The notes under the pieces: model-generated
The model's database searches: none
Told to the model about the DNA's origin: nothing
What the model saw: the letters and a program-made list of their open reading frames with translations, nothing else
Assembly (NCBI RefSeq): GCF_900609065.1
Contig: NZ_UXAU01000035.1
Span: 43,054 to 107,053 of the forward strand
From: Arthrobacter ulcerisalmonis
GTDB lineage: Bacteria > Actinomycetota > Actinomycetes > Actinomycetales > Micrococcaceae
Length of the DNA: 64,000 nucleotides
Direction of reading: 5' to 3'
Part shown: positions 38,446 to 47,349 of the stretch, piece by piece
Layout of the letters: every line of letters begins with the position of its first letter
How positions within the stretch are numbered: position 1 is the first letter of the stretch
Program-made: the position numbers and the translations under genes

Positions 38446-39040
38446 TCCGTCCACCTTCTCTCAGCCACCTGTTTCGCTCATCCAGCCACGGCGCGGCACT
38501 AGCAGGGTGTCCAGGCTGGGCCGCATATTCTTCCGGGAGATCGTCGATGGCGTCGAGGATGAATTCCCGGAATCGGGCCACCTCCGGGACGTCCTGCAAC
38601 GTCACCACGCCCTGATGCCCGACTTCCAAGGATATAGTCCCCGACCGCAACATCCGTTGCAACACCGAGCCGTGGATGCTCACGTTCCGGACCGAGCGCA
38701 GGTTGACCTGCTGGTCACGGCGCTTGAGAAGGCCAAACTTGGCCACGACGCGTTGGCTGGTCAGGGTGTAGTTCGTGCTGGACCAGCGCAGGAGTCGCGG
38801 CAGGCAGAACCCCACCAGGATCCAGGCTGCCAGCACAAAGAAAGCGCCCATGAGCCATGGCTTCCAGGAATCGTTGAGCGCCGGAAAAACCTGCTGTGCC
38901 CCGCCCCGGTTGACCCAGGCGGCGCCAAACGAAGCTGCTGCCGGCGCAACAATAAATGCCACAGCTGAAAGGGAGAGTCTCCTCGGCTGCGGCCTGGTGC
39001 TGACAATCAACTGCTCGCCAGGGAAGAGGTCCTTACGCAT
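38435..39040 (-). CDS. PH domain-containing membrane protein (bPH2 type)
   Basis: Membrane protein of about 201 aa. Two hydrophobic helices at about 25-80 (LSLSAVAFIVAPAAASFGAA and WLMGAFFVLAAWILVGFCL) are followed by a bacterial PH-like domain with TNYTLTSQRVVAKFGLLKRR, NLRSVRNVSIHGSVLQRML and GTISLEVG. This matches the conserved protein encoded beside birA in actinobacteria (M. tuberculosis Rv3278c position). The open frame extends 261 bases further upstream through birA; I chose ATG 39040, which overlaps the birA stop by 8 bases and begins the usual RKDLFPGEQLIV segment. Role unknown; phospholipid or membrane-protein binding is possible. Confidence 0.88.
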   Translation of the reverse strand: MRKDLFPGEQLIVSTRPQPRRLSLSAVAFIVAPAAASFGAAWVNRGGAQQVFPALNDSWKPWLMGAFFVLAAWILVGFCLPRLLRWSSTNYTLTSQRVVAKFGLLKRRDQQVNLRSVRNVSIHGSVLQRMLRSGTISLEVGHQGVVTLQDVPEVARFREFILDAIDDLPEEYAAQPGHPASAAPWLDERNRWLREGGRNER

Positions 39041-39941
39041 AACCGCCGGCGCCGGACCCATCTTCGGCCGGCCAGGGCCGCAGGTGCACAACATCGCCGG
39101 CGGTGACCACGTGCTCCCGGGAATCCCGGTCCACCACCAGGAGCGAGCCATATTCATCCAGCCGTGAGGCGTGGCCGATGATTTCGTGGTCACCGGGCAA
39201 CTGGGCGCGGACCTGCTTGCCCAGCGTGGCCATGACGGCCTCCACCCGCTTACGCAGTGACGGACCGCCGCCCATCCCGGCGGTGGGATCGCCGTCGGCA
39301 TCGCAGAACTGGCGGTAAAGCGCAGCGAAACGTTGCAGGTAGCTCTTGAGCAGCACTGTCCGGTCGAGGGTGCGCGAGCCCGCCAACACCACAGACGTTG
39401 CCGTAGGAACGGGGAGCTCGTGCTGGCGCAAGGTCACATTCAGGCCCGTTCCCAAGATCACCGGTGGCGGGGTTCCATCCACCATGGGCCCAAGCTGCGC
39501 GAGAATGCCGGCGATCTTTTTGCCCCCCACCAGGACGTCATTGGGCCACTTGATATCGGCAGCCACACCACCGGTCTCGAGGAGCATGTCCCGCAGCGCC
39601 AACGCCGCGATCAGGGACAACCACGAGTAACTCTGCGTTGGCAAGGGACGGCCCTGGGCGTTGACGGGCCGGAGCACCAGCGACACGGAGATGGAGCTCA
39701 ACGGCGGCGCCTCCCACTGCCTGTCCAGCCGGCCGCGCGCCGCTGTCTGGTATTCGGCGGTCAGGACTGACAGGTCTGGCCAGTTGGCGCCGTCCACGTT
39801 GGCCAGCCGGACCAGGTCAGCATTGGTGGAGCCCGTGGAGTCCACCACGTCCAACCGTGCGATCCCCGTCGCGGCGAAGAACTCTGGGTCAGCCAGGTCC
39901 CGCCGGTTCAATGGAGTCCCGGGAATGTGTGCGTCAGCCAT
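39033..39941 (-). CDS. birA: Biotin-[acetyl-CoA-carboxylase] ligase BirA
   Basis: Monofunctional (group I) biotin protein ligase of 302 aa without an N-terminal DNA-binding domain. It activates biotin with ATP and transfers it to the carrier lysine, here presumably Lys568 of the AccA protein encoded at 51.5 kb. Seen: DSTGSTNADL near the N-terminus, the biotinyl-AMP loop region TAARGRLDRQW (a variant of GRGRRGR), SVSLVLRP, and KWPNDVLVGGKKIAGIL containing the catalytic Lys. A small C-terminal SH3-like domain ends in VVTAGDVVHLRPW. The order PH protein-birA-accD-accE is the conserved actinobacterial arrangement (Rv3278c to Rv3281 in M. tuberculosis). Confidence 0.93.
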   Translation of the reverse strand: MADAHIPGTPLNRRDLADPEFFAATGIARLDVVDSTGSTNADLVRLANVDGANWPDLSVLTAEYQTAARGRLDRQWEAPPLSSISVSLVLRPVNAQGRPLPTQSYSWLSLIAALALRDMLLETGGVAADIKWPNDVLVGGKKIAGILAQLGPMVDGTPPPVILGTGLNVTLRQHELPVPTATSVVLAGSRTLDRTVLLKSYLQRFAALYRQFCDADGDPTAGMGGGPSLRKRVEAVMATLGKQVRAQLPGDHEIIGHASRLDEYGSLLVVDRDSREHVVTAGDVVHLRPWPAEDGSGAGGYA

Positions 39942-39947
39942 CCTTGA

Positions 39948-39953
39948 ATCTTA
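39948..39953 (-). promoter_or_regulatory. Possible -10 element for a leaderless birA transcript
   Basis: TAAGAT on the minus strand ends 6 bases before the birA ATG, the spacing expected if transcription starts at the A of the start codon. The only ribosome-site-like sequence (AAGG) touches the ATG and would be too close to work. No good -35 hexamer is visible, so this is tentative. Confidence 0.25.
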
Positions 39954-40011
39954 CCGACTGCCGCTGACAACGAGCCGGATCGTTGATCCGAGGCCCCTTG
40001 TCCTGGCGTGC

Positions 40012-40899
40012 CTAAAGGAAGATGTCCGGAACCAGGCGATCTTCGTCCGCGCCAAGGCTGTAGGAGCGGAAATCCGTCACGCCAGCAGCTCCCAGGACCT
40101 CTTCATCTGTGTAGAAGTTGCCACTGGGTACTGCCCCACGGCGCAGATGCGCACCGGTCAGGACAGCGTGCGCAGCATCGGCCATGATCTGCGGACCCCT
40201 GGCCGACAGCGCGATGGCCTCCCCCTGGGGCATGTTGCGGATCGCTGCGGTGTCGATCAGGGTGCAGGGCCACAGCGAATTGACCCGGATGCCCTCCTCC
40301 TGCAGCTCGTGGGCGAGTCCCAGCGTGGTCATGCTCATCCCGTATTTGGCCATGGTGTAGGCCAGATGGCGGCCGGCCCACTGCGGGTCAAGGTTCAGTG
40401 GTGGCGAGAGCGTCAGGATCTGACCGGCGGCCGATTTCCGCAGCGCCGGTAGCGCCAGTTTGGCCATCAGGAACGTACCCCGGACGTTGATGTCCTGCAT
40501 GAGATCGTACTTTTTCATGTCCACTGCATCTGTCCGGGACAGGTCGATGGCGGAGGCATTGTTGATCACAATGTCGATCCCGCCGAATCGTTCTTCCGCC
40601 GCCGCGACCGCGCCGGCCACGTCCTCGTCCCGGCGCACATCACCCACCAACGGCAAAGCCTGGCCGCCAGCGTCGACCAATGCTTGGGCAGCCGTATGCA
40701 CGGTGCCCGCCAATTTTGGATGCGGTTCGCCGGTCTTGGCCATCAGGACAATGTTGGCGCCATCGCGGGCGGCCCGGGTGGCGATAGCGAGGCCAATCCC
40801 ACGGCTCCCGCCCGAGATCAAGATGGTCTGTCCCCGCAGTGAGCCAGTGGCCCGATAGGGACTGTCGAGGGCAGGCACAGCGTCATCGCTTGGAGTCAT
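40012..40899 (-). CDS. Short-chain dehydrogenase/reductase (SDR)
   Basis: NAD(P)-dependent oxidoreductase of about 295 aa, similar in layout to the SDR part of HSDL2-type proteins but without an SCP2 domain. The cofactor motif is SGGSRGIGLA (about 31-40, in place of TGxxxGxG), the structural NNAS is at about 119-122, and the active-site YTMAK gives the YxxxK pair. The catalytic Ser is probably in LTLSPP. The C-terminal segment (RRGAVPSGNFYTDEEVL) is typical of this subgroup. I started at ATG 40899; the open frame extends 60 bases upstream without a ribosome site. Substrate unknown. It is separated from birA by 70 bases and diverges from accD. Confidence 0.88.
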   Translation of the reverse strand: MTPSDDAVPALDSPYRATGSLRGQTILISGGSRGIGLAIATRAARDGANIVLMAKTGEPHPKLAGTVHTAAQALVDAGGQALPLVGDVRRDEDVAGAVAAAEERFGGIDIVINNASAIDLSRTDAVDMKKYDLMQDINVRGTFLMAKLALPALRKSAAGQILTLSPPLNLDPQWAGRHLAYTMAKYGMSMTTLGLAHELQEEGIRVNSLWPCTLIDTAAIRNMPQGEAIALSARGPQIMADAAHAVLTGAHLRRGAVPSGNFYTDEEVLGAAGVTDFRSYSLGADEDRLVPDIFL

Positions 40900-40919
40900 G
40901 GAAACACTGTAACCCAAAT

Positions 40920-40948
40920 AAGTTACCGGCGAGTAACATTGGGGCCAA
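40920..40948 (-). promoter_or_regulatory. Candidate sigma-70-type promoter for the SDR gene
   Basis: On the minus strand TTGGCC is followed after 17 bases by TAACTT. The predicted start lies about 12-15 bases upstream of the SDR ATG, giving a very short leader, consistent with the absence of a ribosome site. It lies next to the accD palindrome. Confidence 0.35.
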
Positions 40949-40968
40949 CTCTTCGGCACGGCAGAAAA

Positions 40969-40985
40969 TTGTAGGTTCCCTACAG
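40969..40985. promoter_or_regulatory. Palindromic operator upstream of accD (acc box 1)
   Basis: TTGTAGG-TTC-CCTACAG is an inverted repeat with 7-base arms (6 of 7 paired) around a 3-base spacer. The same 17-mer, differing only in the last base, occurs upstream of accA at 51403. The following 30 bases are also similar (GC-rich GGCGC, GCAC, then TTAC). It lies 150 bases upstream of the accD ATG and about 70 bases upstream of the divergent SDR gene. I read it as a binding site for a lipid-synthesis regulator, by analogy with FasR control of accBC and accD1 in corynebacteria. Confidence 0.55.
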
Positions 40986-41135
40986 CTCCAGGCGCGCACG
41001 GCGTTACTAGACTTGCCTGCAGGGATGGGCCTTTGTGCGGAAGCTACTTAACATTTCGACCGCAGGCCCGGCCACTTGGCCCCGCCCCATGCACAGCAGT
41101 ACCGAACCAATCTGCAACAGAGCCGGAGACATCTG

Positions 41136-42719
41136 ATGAGCCACGATCTGAGTACCACCGCGGGAAAGATCGCCGACTTCCGCGACCGCCAGGCCCGTGC
41201 CGAACAGCCTTCCGGCCCCGAAGCGATCGAGAAGCAGCACGCGCGCGGCAAGAACACGGCGCGCGAACGGGTCGGCCTGCTACTGGACGAGGATTCGTTC
41301 GTGGAGTTTGATGCCTTGGCCGTGCACCGGTCAACGGCCTTCGGAATGGAGAAGAAAAAGCCCCTGGGCGACGGCTTGGTCTCTGGCTACGGCACGGTGG
41401 ACGGCCGACTCGTTGCGGTCTACAGCCAGGACTTTTCCGTCTACGGCGGCTCCCTCAGCCAGGTCAACGGCGAGAAAATCGTCAAAGTACAAGAGTTCGC
41501 GCTCCGAAACGGCTGCCCGGTGGTAGGCATCCTGGACGGTGGCGGCGCCCGCATCCAAGAAGGCGTGGCCTCGCTGGCCATGTTTGCCGACATCTTCCGC
41601 AACAACGTCCACGCATCCGGCGTCGTCCCCCAGATCTCCCTGATCATGGGCCCCTCCGCCGGCGGTGCGGCGTACTCCCCCGCACTGACCGACTACGTGG
41701 TGATGGTGGACAAGACCTCCCACATGTTCATTACCGGCCCCGACGTGATCAAGACCGTCACCGGCGAAGACGTGGACATGGAAACCTTGGGCGGCGCACG
41801 GCAGCACAACGCCACCACCGGCACCTCTACCTACCTGGCCGTTGATGAACCCGACGCCATCGAGTTCGTCCGCGAACTTCTCGACTTCCTTCCTTCCAAC
41901 AACCTGTCAGAGGCTCCGGTCACGGATTTCCTGCAGTCCCTGGAGGTCGACGACGACGATTTTGCCTTGGACAAGCTGGTCCCGGACTCCGCCAACCAGC
42001 CCTATGACATGCGCACCGTCGTCGACCAGATTGTGGACGACGCGCACTTCCTGGAAATGCAGTCGCTGTATGCGCCCAACGTCATGATCGGCTACGGCCG
42101 GGTGGAGGGGCACACGGTGGGCATCGTCGCCAACCAGCCCATGCAGTTCGCAGGCACCCTGGATATTGCTGCATCTGAGAAGGCCGCCCGCTTTGTCCGG
42201 AACTGCGACGCCTTCAACATTCCCATCATCACCCTGGTTGACGTGCCCGGCTTCCTGCCCGGCAAGGACCAGGAATTCCAGGGCATCATCAGGCGTGGCG
42301 CCAAGCTTCTCTACGCCTACGCCGAGGCCACCGTCCCCAAGATCACCGTGATCACGCGCAAGGCTTACGGTGGAGCGTACATCGTGATGGGGTCCAAGAA
42401 GCTGGGTGCCGACCTCAACCTGGCCTGGCCCACCGCGCAGATCGGCGTCATGGGTGCCCAGGGTGCCGTCAACATCCTTTATCGCCGCGATCTTGCCGGC
42501 GTGGCCGAATCCGGTGGCGATGTCGATGCGCGCCGGGCCGAGGTCATCCGCCAGTACGAAGACGAGCTCCTCAACCCGTACCAGGCTGCCGAGCTCGGTT
42601 ACGTGGATGCCGTTATCGCCCCGTCCGACACCCGGGTCCAGATCGTCCGCGGCCTTCGGGCCCTCCGCGACAAACGCGCCAGCCTTCCCGCCAAGAAGCA
42701 CGGGAACATCCCGCTGTGA
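41136..42719 (+). CDS. Acyl-CoA carboxylase carboxyltransferase (beta) subunit, AccD5/PccB type
   Basis: Carboxyltransferase subunit of about 527 aa that moves CO2 from carboxybiotin to acetyl- or propionyl-CoA. Both halves of the crotonase-like fold are present: the N half has [15 protein letters not shown] and [16 protein letters not shown], forming one oxyanion hole, and the C half has [46 protein letters not shown] for acyl-CoA/biotin binding. The length matches AccD5/PccB rather than the bacterial AccD zinc-ribbon type. ATG 41136 follows GGAG at a good distance; 60 bases of open frame upstream are non-coding in character. The accE start overlaps its stop (GTGA). Substrate range between acetyl- and propionyl-CoA cannot be decided by eye. 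Confidence 0.93.
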   Translation: MSHDLSTTAGKIADFRDRQARAEQPSGPEAIEKQHARGKNTARERVGLLLDEDSFVEFDALAVHRSTAFGMEKKKPLGDGLVSGYGTVDGRLVAVYSQDFSVYGGSLSQVNGEKIVKVQEFALRNGCPVVGILDGGGARIQEGVASLAMFADIFRNNVHASGVVPQISLIMGPSAGGAAYSPALTDYVVMVDKTSHMFITGPDVIKTVTGEDVDMETLGGARQHNATTGTSTYLAVDEPDAIEFVRELLDFLPSNNLSEAPVTDFLQSLEVDDDDFALDKLVPDSANQPYDMRTVVDQIVDDAHFLEMQSLYAPNVMIGYGRVEGHTVGIVANQPMQFAGTLDIAASEKAARFVRNCDAFNIPIITLVDVPGFLPGKDQEFQGIIRRGAKLLYAYAEATVPKITVITRKAYGGAYIVMGSKKLGADLNLAWPTAQIGVMGAQGAVNILYRRDLAGVAESGGDVDARRAEVIRQYEDELLNPYQAAELGYVDAVIAPSDTRVQIVRGLRALRDKRASLPAKKHGNIPL

Positions 42720-42943
42720 CCACCGACGCCAAGCCGGGCGGCACGCCGGAACCACTACTGTCCGTGGTCAAGGGCAAACCGGACGCCGAAGAACTGGCGG
42801 CGCTGACCGCCGTCGTGCTGTCCCTGGCCGCAGCGGCGCCAGAGCGGGCCGCCGAACCGTCCGTCCGCTCCTGGGTGCGCCGGCACCAGCTCCGGCTGGC
42901 TCCCAAGCCCGGCCCGGGGGCCTGGAAGCGCAGCCGCGGCTGA
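42716..42943 (+). CDS. Acyl-CoA carboxylase epsilon subunit
   Basis: Small 75-aa protein of the actinobacterial AccE/PccE family, which bridges and stimulates the AccA-AccD complex. Family features are the [20 protein letters not shown] segment, a short Ala-rich helix, and the C-terminal [21 protein letters not shown], where the Trp/Pro/Gly pattern is the most conserved part. The GTG start overlaps the accD stop, so translation is coupled. In M. tuberculosis the equivalent accE5 lies directly after accD5. Downstream begins a dense array of 32-bp repeats. Confidence 0.9.
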   Translation: MTTDAKPGGTPEPLLSVVKGKPDAEELAALTAVVLSLAAAAPERAAEPSVRSWVRRHQLRLAPKPGPGAWKRSRG

Positions 42944-42945
42944 CC

Positions 42946-43190
42946 CTCCCGTAGCTCTTACGGCCAAAACCGCATCCCTCCCGGAGCTTTGGCACCCGTC
43001 CGGCTAACGCTCCCGGAGCTTTGACACCCGTCCGGCTAACGCTCCCGGAGCTTTACTTGACGCTTTGGGACACGACGGCGGGATCCCCCAGGAGGGTTGT
43101 CCAAACTCCCGCAACAACTCCGGGAAGGTTGTCCAAACCGCTGCAACAACTCCGGGAGGGTTGCCGGCGTGGCGTGCGCAGTCCGGTTAG
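42946..43190. repeat. Array of 32-bp-period repeats, two opposing orientations (left of accessory block)
   Basis: Directly after accE, copies of a 32-bp unit begin at 42946 (degenerate), 42978, 43010 and 43042 (partial); the 42978 and 43010 copies differ by one base and start CTCCCGGAGCTTTG. After about 40 bases a second set reads in the opposite sense, with GGTTG at 43095, 43127 and 43159, again exactly 32 bases apart and ending CTCCGGGA. Reverse-complementing the first set aligns it with the second (about 20 of 32 positions), so this is one family in inverted arrangement. No unique spacers are present, so it is not a CRISPR array. A second array of the same family is at 50.6 kb. Confidence 0.8.
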
Positions 43191-43199
43191 TCTCGGAGG

Positions 43200-44885
43200 G
43201 TGACTACAGAATCTGCTCCCGCCACCCGACCGCACACTCCCATCGACGCCGTCGCGGACAGATACACGGCTGAGCTCATCCGCCTGAATCCGTCGTTCGC
43301 CACCACCTTGGGCGTGGCCGGACACGAAACTGAGTACCAAGACTTCTCGCCCGCCGGGATTGCCGAGTTCGCTGCCGCTGCCCGGCAGGCACTTGCCGAT
43401 CTTGACGGCCTGGAGCCGGTGGACGACGTCGACGCCGTCACCCTCGACGCCATGCGCGAACGCCTTGGCCTGCAGTTACTCATCAACGAGTCCGGCTGGG
43501 ACCATGCGGACCTGAACAACATCGCCTCCCCGGCGCAGGACATTCGGGCCATCTTCGACCTCATGCCAACTGACACGGTCCAGGACTGGGAGCACATCGC
43601 TGGCCGCGCACACCACGTTCCAGCGGCGATCACTGGTTACATCGACTCGCTGAGGGTGGGCCTAGCCGCAGGCAAGGTGGCCGCCGCGCGCCAAGTGCGG
43701 ATCGTCGTCGAGCAGACCACCAAGTACGCCGCCGCGGACGGCTTCTTCGCCAAACTCGCTGCAGGCGCGCAGGCGTCCGACGGCGCCCTGCCGGCAGAGA
43801 CCCAGGCCCGCCTCGACGCAGGCGCCGCCACAGCCCGCGAAGCGTACCGGGGATTGGCCGATTTTTTGCAGGCCGAACTGCTCCCCGCCGCGCCAGAAAA
43901 GGACGCCGTGGGCAGGGAACGCTACACGCTGGCCTCACGATCCTTCCTCGGTGCCACCGTTGACCTCGAGGAAACCTACGCCTGGGGTGCGGCCGAGCTG
44001 GACAGCTTGATCCAGCAGCAGGAGCAAGTAGCGAAGAGAATCAAGCCCGGGGCCAGCATTGCCGAGGCCAAGGAAATCCTGAACAACGATCCTGCGCGCC
44101 AGCTCAAGGGAACGGATGCCCTGCAGGCCTGGATGCAAGAACTCTCTGACAGGGCTGTGGCCGAACTCGCTGGCGTTCACTTTGATATTCCTGACGTGAT
44201 GAAGACCCTCGAGTGCAAGATCGCGCCCACTGACGAGGGTGGCATCTACTACACGGGGCCATCGGATGACTTCAGCCGTCCAGGCCGAATGTGGTGGTCG
44301 GTTCCAGCCGGCGAAGACACCTTCACCACTTGGGCGGAAACCACCACGGTGTTCCACGAAGGCGTGCCGGGCCATCACCTGCAGGTAGCCACCGCCACCT
44401 ACCGCCGGGAACTCCTCAACAACTGGCGCCGCAACGCGTGCTGGACGTCTGGCCACGGCGAAGGCTGGGCGCTCTACGCAGAAAAGCTGATGCAGGAGCT
44501 CGGCTACCTGTCCGATCCCGGTGACCTGATGGGCATGCTGGACATGCAACGGATGCGCGCGGCCAGGGTGGTCTTCGACATCGGCGTCCATCTGGAGCTC
44601 GACATCCCGGAACGGTGGGGCTCCGGGACCTGGACGGCCGAGAAGGGTTACGACTTCCTCCGCGAAAACCTGCCCATCAGCAAGGGGCAACTTGACTTCG
44701 AGTTCGCCCGGTATCTGGGCTGGCCCGGCCAGGCGCCCTCTTACAAGGTGGGACAGCGGCTGTGGGAACAGATCCGCGCCGAGCTTGAAACCCGGCCCGG
44801 CTTCGATCTCAAGGAATTCCATACCCGTGCGCTCAACGTTGGCTCGGTTGGGCTGGACACCCTGCGGCGAGCGCTGCTGGCCTGA
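43200..44885 (+). CDS. DUF885 family protein, putative metallopeptidase-like
   Basis: Predicted cytosolic protein of 561 aa with no signal peptide. DUF885 proteins are relatives of zinc peptidases. Here the signature is HEGVPGHHLQ at about 396-405, a variant of HExxH, followed about 30 residues later by SGHGEGWALYAEKL, whose Glu would be a further ligand. The rest is mostly helical. Substrate unknown. The GTG start at 43200 is unusual: GGAGG immediately precedes it, too close for a normal ribosome site, and the GGAGGGTG sequence looks derived from the repeat array ending here. No other early start exists. It is the first gene of the accessory block between accE and maf. Confidence 0.85.
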   Translation: MTTESAPATRPHTPIDAVADRYTAELIRLNPSFATTLGVAGHETEYQDFSPAGIAEFAAAARQALADLDGLEPVDDVDAVTLDAMRERLGLQLLINESGWDHADLNNIASPAQDIRAIFDLMPTDTVQDWEHIAGRAHHVPAAITGYIDSLRVGLAAGKVAAARQVRIVVEQTTKYAAADGFFAKLAAGAQASDGALPAETQARLDAGAATAREAYRGLADFLQAELLPAAPEKDAVGRERYTLASRSFLGATVDLEETYAWGAAELDSLIQQQEQVAKRIKPGASIAEAKEILNNDPARQLKGTDALQAWMQELSDRAVAELAGVHFDIPDVMKTLECKIAPTDEGGIYYTGPSDDFSRPGRMWWSVPAGEDTFTTWAETTTVFHEGVPGHHLQVATATYRRELLNNWRRNACWTSGHGEGWALYAEKLMQELGYLSDPGDLMGMLDMQRMRAARVVFDIGVHLELDIPERWGSGTWTAEKGYDFLRENLPISKGQLDFEFARYLGWPGQAPSYKVGQRLWEQIRAELETRPGFDLKEFHTRALNVGSVGLDTLRRALLA

Positions 44886-44890
44886 GCGGG

Positions 44891-44904
44891 CGCGCAGAAG
44901 CGCG
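44891..44904 (+). terminator. Weak hairpin after the DUF885 gene
   Basis: CGCGC pairs with GCGCG over a 4-base loop 6 bases after the stop, followed by AGACGTTTATT. The stem is short, so this is only a possible terminator. Confidence 0.3.
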
Positions 44905-45058
44905 AGACGTTTATTACACGCCGGCTGGGAATAACTTCACAATTCCCTGTGCCCAGACCGAAATACCGGGCATGATGCGAAGCAGCGGCATCAAGGACAA
45001 CGTAACATTTCTCAACATTCGTTCGTCATGATAAGAGCCGCAGTCCTAGCGTGTTCTG

Positions 45059-46519
45059 GTGAGCACTCAAACCCGCACCCCAGAATCCGCCGGAAAGACC
45101 GGCTTCCAGCTCCCCAAGTGGGCTGGCTCCTTCGGCGTCCAAATCATTGCAGCCTTGATCGTTGGCCTTGGCCTCGGCCTGCTGGCCAAGTACACCGGCA
45201 GCACCAAGGAGGCGCCCAACGGCCTCGGCGCGACGCTGCAGACCATCGGCTCGAGCTATGTCGCCTTGCTGCAGACCGCCGTCGTCCCTTTGATCTTCAC
45301 CGCAGTGGTCAGCTCGATCTCCAACCTGCGCCAGGTATCAAACGCTGCGCGGCTGGCCTGGAACACCCTGCTGTGGTTCGCCATCACCTCCCTGATCGCG
45401 GTGCTGATCGGCATCGGCCTGGGCGTGCTGCTGCAGCCCGGCGCCAACACCGGCATCTCCGGCGAAGGAAAAGCGCCCTCCTCCGTGGGCAACTGGTGGG
45501 CCTTCCTGACGGGCCTCTTCCCCAAGAACTTCCTGGGCCTGGGCGCCAGCTCCACCGTGACGGAAAGCGCCGACGCCGCCACCACCGTGGCCACGGCCGT
45601 CAACTTCAACGTTCTGCAGATCCTGGTCATCGCGATCGCCGTGGGCGTCGCAGCATTGAAGGTGGGCAAGGCAGCAGAACCGTTCCTGGCCCTGAACGCC
45701 TCGGCGTTGGCTGTCATCCAGAAGGTGCTGTGGTGGATCATCCGCGTTGCACCGTTGGGCACCGTGGGCCTGATCGGCAACGCCGTCGCCGTCTATGGCT
45801 GGGACACCATCGGCTCCCTCGGTAAGTTCGCGATCGCCATCTACGTTGGCCTGGCCTTGGTCCTCTTCGTGGTGTACCCCATCCTGGTCCGCACCCACGG
45901 CCTGTCGATCAAGCAGTACTTCTCCGGCGTCTGGCCTGCCGTGCAGTTGGCCTTTGTTTCACGCTCCTCTGTTGGCACGCTGCCGCTCACACAGCGCGTC
46001 ACCGAGCGCAGCCTGGGTGTCCCCCGCGGCTACGCCTCCTTCGCCGTCCCGTTGGGCGCCACCACCAAAATGGATGGTTGCGCAGCGATCTACCCGGCCA
46101 TCTCCGCGATCTTCGTGGCACAGTTCTTTGGCATCCAGCTGGACCTGAGCCAGTACCTGCTGATCGTTCTGGTCTCCGTCCTCGGCTCGGCCGCCACCGC
46201 AGGGACCACCGGCGCCGTGGTCATGCTGACCCTGACGCTCTCTACCTTGGGCTTGCCGCTGGCGGGCGTCGGCCTGTTGCTCGCCATCGACCCGATCCTG
46301 GACATGGGCCGCACCGCGGTCAACGTCGCAGGCCAGGCCCTGGTCCCCACCATCGTGGCGAAGCGCCAGGGCATCCTGGACGAGACGCTCTACAACGCAC
46401 CGCGGAACGGCACACCGTTCGTCGATGACGAGCACGACGCCGACGCTGCCGCCACCACCGATGCGATCGTCTTGAACGACTCAGCCGAGTCCCGCGAACT
46501 GCACGAGTCGCGCGCATAA
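45059..46519 (+). CDS. Dicarboxylate/amino acid:cation symporter (DAACS family)
   Basis: Secondary transporter of 486 aa related to DctA/GltP/GltT. It moves dicarboxylates or acidic amino acids with Na+ or H+. Eight or so hydrophobic helices are visible. The family's serine-rich loop appears as SRSSVGTLPLT (about 301-311), where most relatives have S-S-S-S-x-x-T-L-P, and the cation-binding helix has VPLGATTKMDGCA (about 327-339) where N-M-D-G is usual. The later VLGSAATAGTTGA and DPILDMGRTAVNVAGQ match substrate-binding helices. The GTG start lacks a clear ribosome site. A strong hairpin follows. The acidic tail (DEHDADAAATTDA) is cytosolic. Confidence 0.9.
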   Translation: MSTQTRTPESAGKTGFQLPKWAGSFGVQIIAALIVGLGLGLLAKYTGSTKEAPNGLGATLQTIGSSYVALLQTAVVPLIFTAVVSSISNLRQVSNAARLAWNTLLWFAITSLIAVLIGIGLGVLLQPGANTGISGEGKAPSSVGNWWAFLTGLFPKNFLGLGASSTVTESADAATTVATAVNFNVLQILVIAIAVGVAALKVGKAAEPFLALNASALAVIQKVLWWIIRVAPLGTVGLIGNAVAVYGWDTIGSLGKFAIAIYVGLALVLFVVYPILVRTHGLSIKQYFSGVWPAVQLAFVSRSSVGTLPLTQRVTERSLGVPRGYASFAVPLGATTKMDGCAAIYPAISAIFVAQFFGIQLDLSQYLLIVLVSVLGSAATAGTTGAVVMLTLTLSTLGLPLAGVGLLLAIDPILDMGRTAVNVAGQALVPTIVAKRQGILDETLYNAPRNGTPFVDDEHDADAAATTDAIVLNDSAESRELHESRA

Positions 46520-46583
46520 TTCGGCAGCGGCGGCATTGACCGCCACGGCGGCACCCGCAAAACTGGCCGCCGTCGGCCATCAC

Positions 46584-46621
46584 CACAGAACGTCCCCGGG
46601 AGCTCCAGGGGACGTTCTGTG
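46584..46621 (+). terminator. Strong intrinsic terminator after the symporter gene
   Basis: A perfect 14-bp stem (CACAGAACGTCCCC with GGGGACGTTCTGTG) around a 10-base loop is followed by TTTCT on the plus strand. It separates the symporter from the converging small secreted-protein gene and could work in both directions. Confidence 0.8.
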
Positions 46622-46644
46622 TTTCTCAGGTCAACGCGCCGACG

Positions 46645-47211
46645 CTACCGGCCGCCACCGCCGATCACGCCGTTCTGGACGGCTTTGGTCACGGCGTCAG
46701 CCTCGGCCTGGGTGAGTTTGCCGTCCGTGACGGCCTGATCCAACCGGGTCTTGAGCTCTTCCGCCCGATCTGCCTGGGCCGCAGCCTTCAGATCGGACAG
46801 CGCAGCCGTCACCTTGGCTTCGTCGATGCCGAGCGAATCTGCGAGCGACTTCGCCAATGCGGCCTCGCGGACGGTCGGATCCGGCTTTTCCCCCTCGGCG
46901 GGCTTTGTGGGCTTGTTCGCCTCGCGGAAGGCCTTGAGCGCATCAGTGACCTTTGATTCCTCCACACCGAGCTTTTCGGCGAGCGCAGACGCTGATGCGC
47001 CCTCCAGGCCACCCGGTCCGCCATGCCGGCCCATGCCGCCGGGGCCTTTGCCGCCCTGTCCGGAATCGGCCGGGGCGCTCGAACTGGCGCTGGGGGAAGG
47101 TGCGGGGGTGGCTGTGGTGGACGCGGAGGCCATGCCGGCTACTCCGATGCCGGCCCCGAGGGCCAAGGCTGCGGCCGAGGCGCCGAGGGTCATTTTCTTT
47201 GTGCGTGACAT
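46645..47211 (-). CDS. Small secreted helical-repeat protein, unknown function
   Basis: Protein of 188 aa. An N-terminal signal peptide (basic MSRTKK, hydrophobic core, cleavage near ASAST at about 31) is followed by a Ser/Pro and Gly-rich spacer (about 35-75). The mature part has two related helical units: LAEKLGVEESKVTDALKAFREAN at about 81-104 and LADSLGIDEAKVTAALSDLKAAA at about 127-150, each of the pattern LG-[IV]-[ED]-E-[SA]-KV-T-x-AL. A third helix (LTQAEADAVTKAVQNG) precedes a Gly tail. Similar helix pairs occur in small actinobacterial exported proteins of unknown role. AGGAG precedes the ATG at good spacing. It diverges from the TetR gene. Confidence 0.7.
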   Translation of the reverse strand: MSRTKKMTLGASAAALALGAGIGVAGMASASTTATPAPSPSASSSAPADSGQGGKGPGGMGRHGGPGGLEGASASALAEKLGVEESKVTDALKAFREANKPTKPAEGEKPDPTVREAALAKSLADSLGIDEAKVTAALSDLKAAAQADRAEELKTRLDQAVTDGKLTQAEADAVTKAVQNGVIGGGGR

Positions 47212-47349
47212 TTCTTATCTCCTGGATCCGCCGTCGCGGGGACGACTGCTGTATCAACATCCGCTACGGGACATATCCAGTGTTTGCCGCAACGCTCAGG
47301 GCAGGCTGTCGGGAACCTTTCATTCTGCTGTGAATCAAAGTTGCTCACA

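Noticed and set aside
42946..43190. Possible CRISPR array because of the regular 32-bp period
   Set aside because: Units are directly adjacent, without unique spacers, and occur in both orientations; no cas genes are near.
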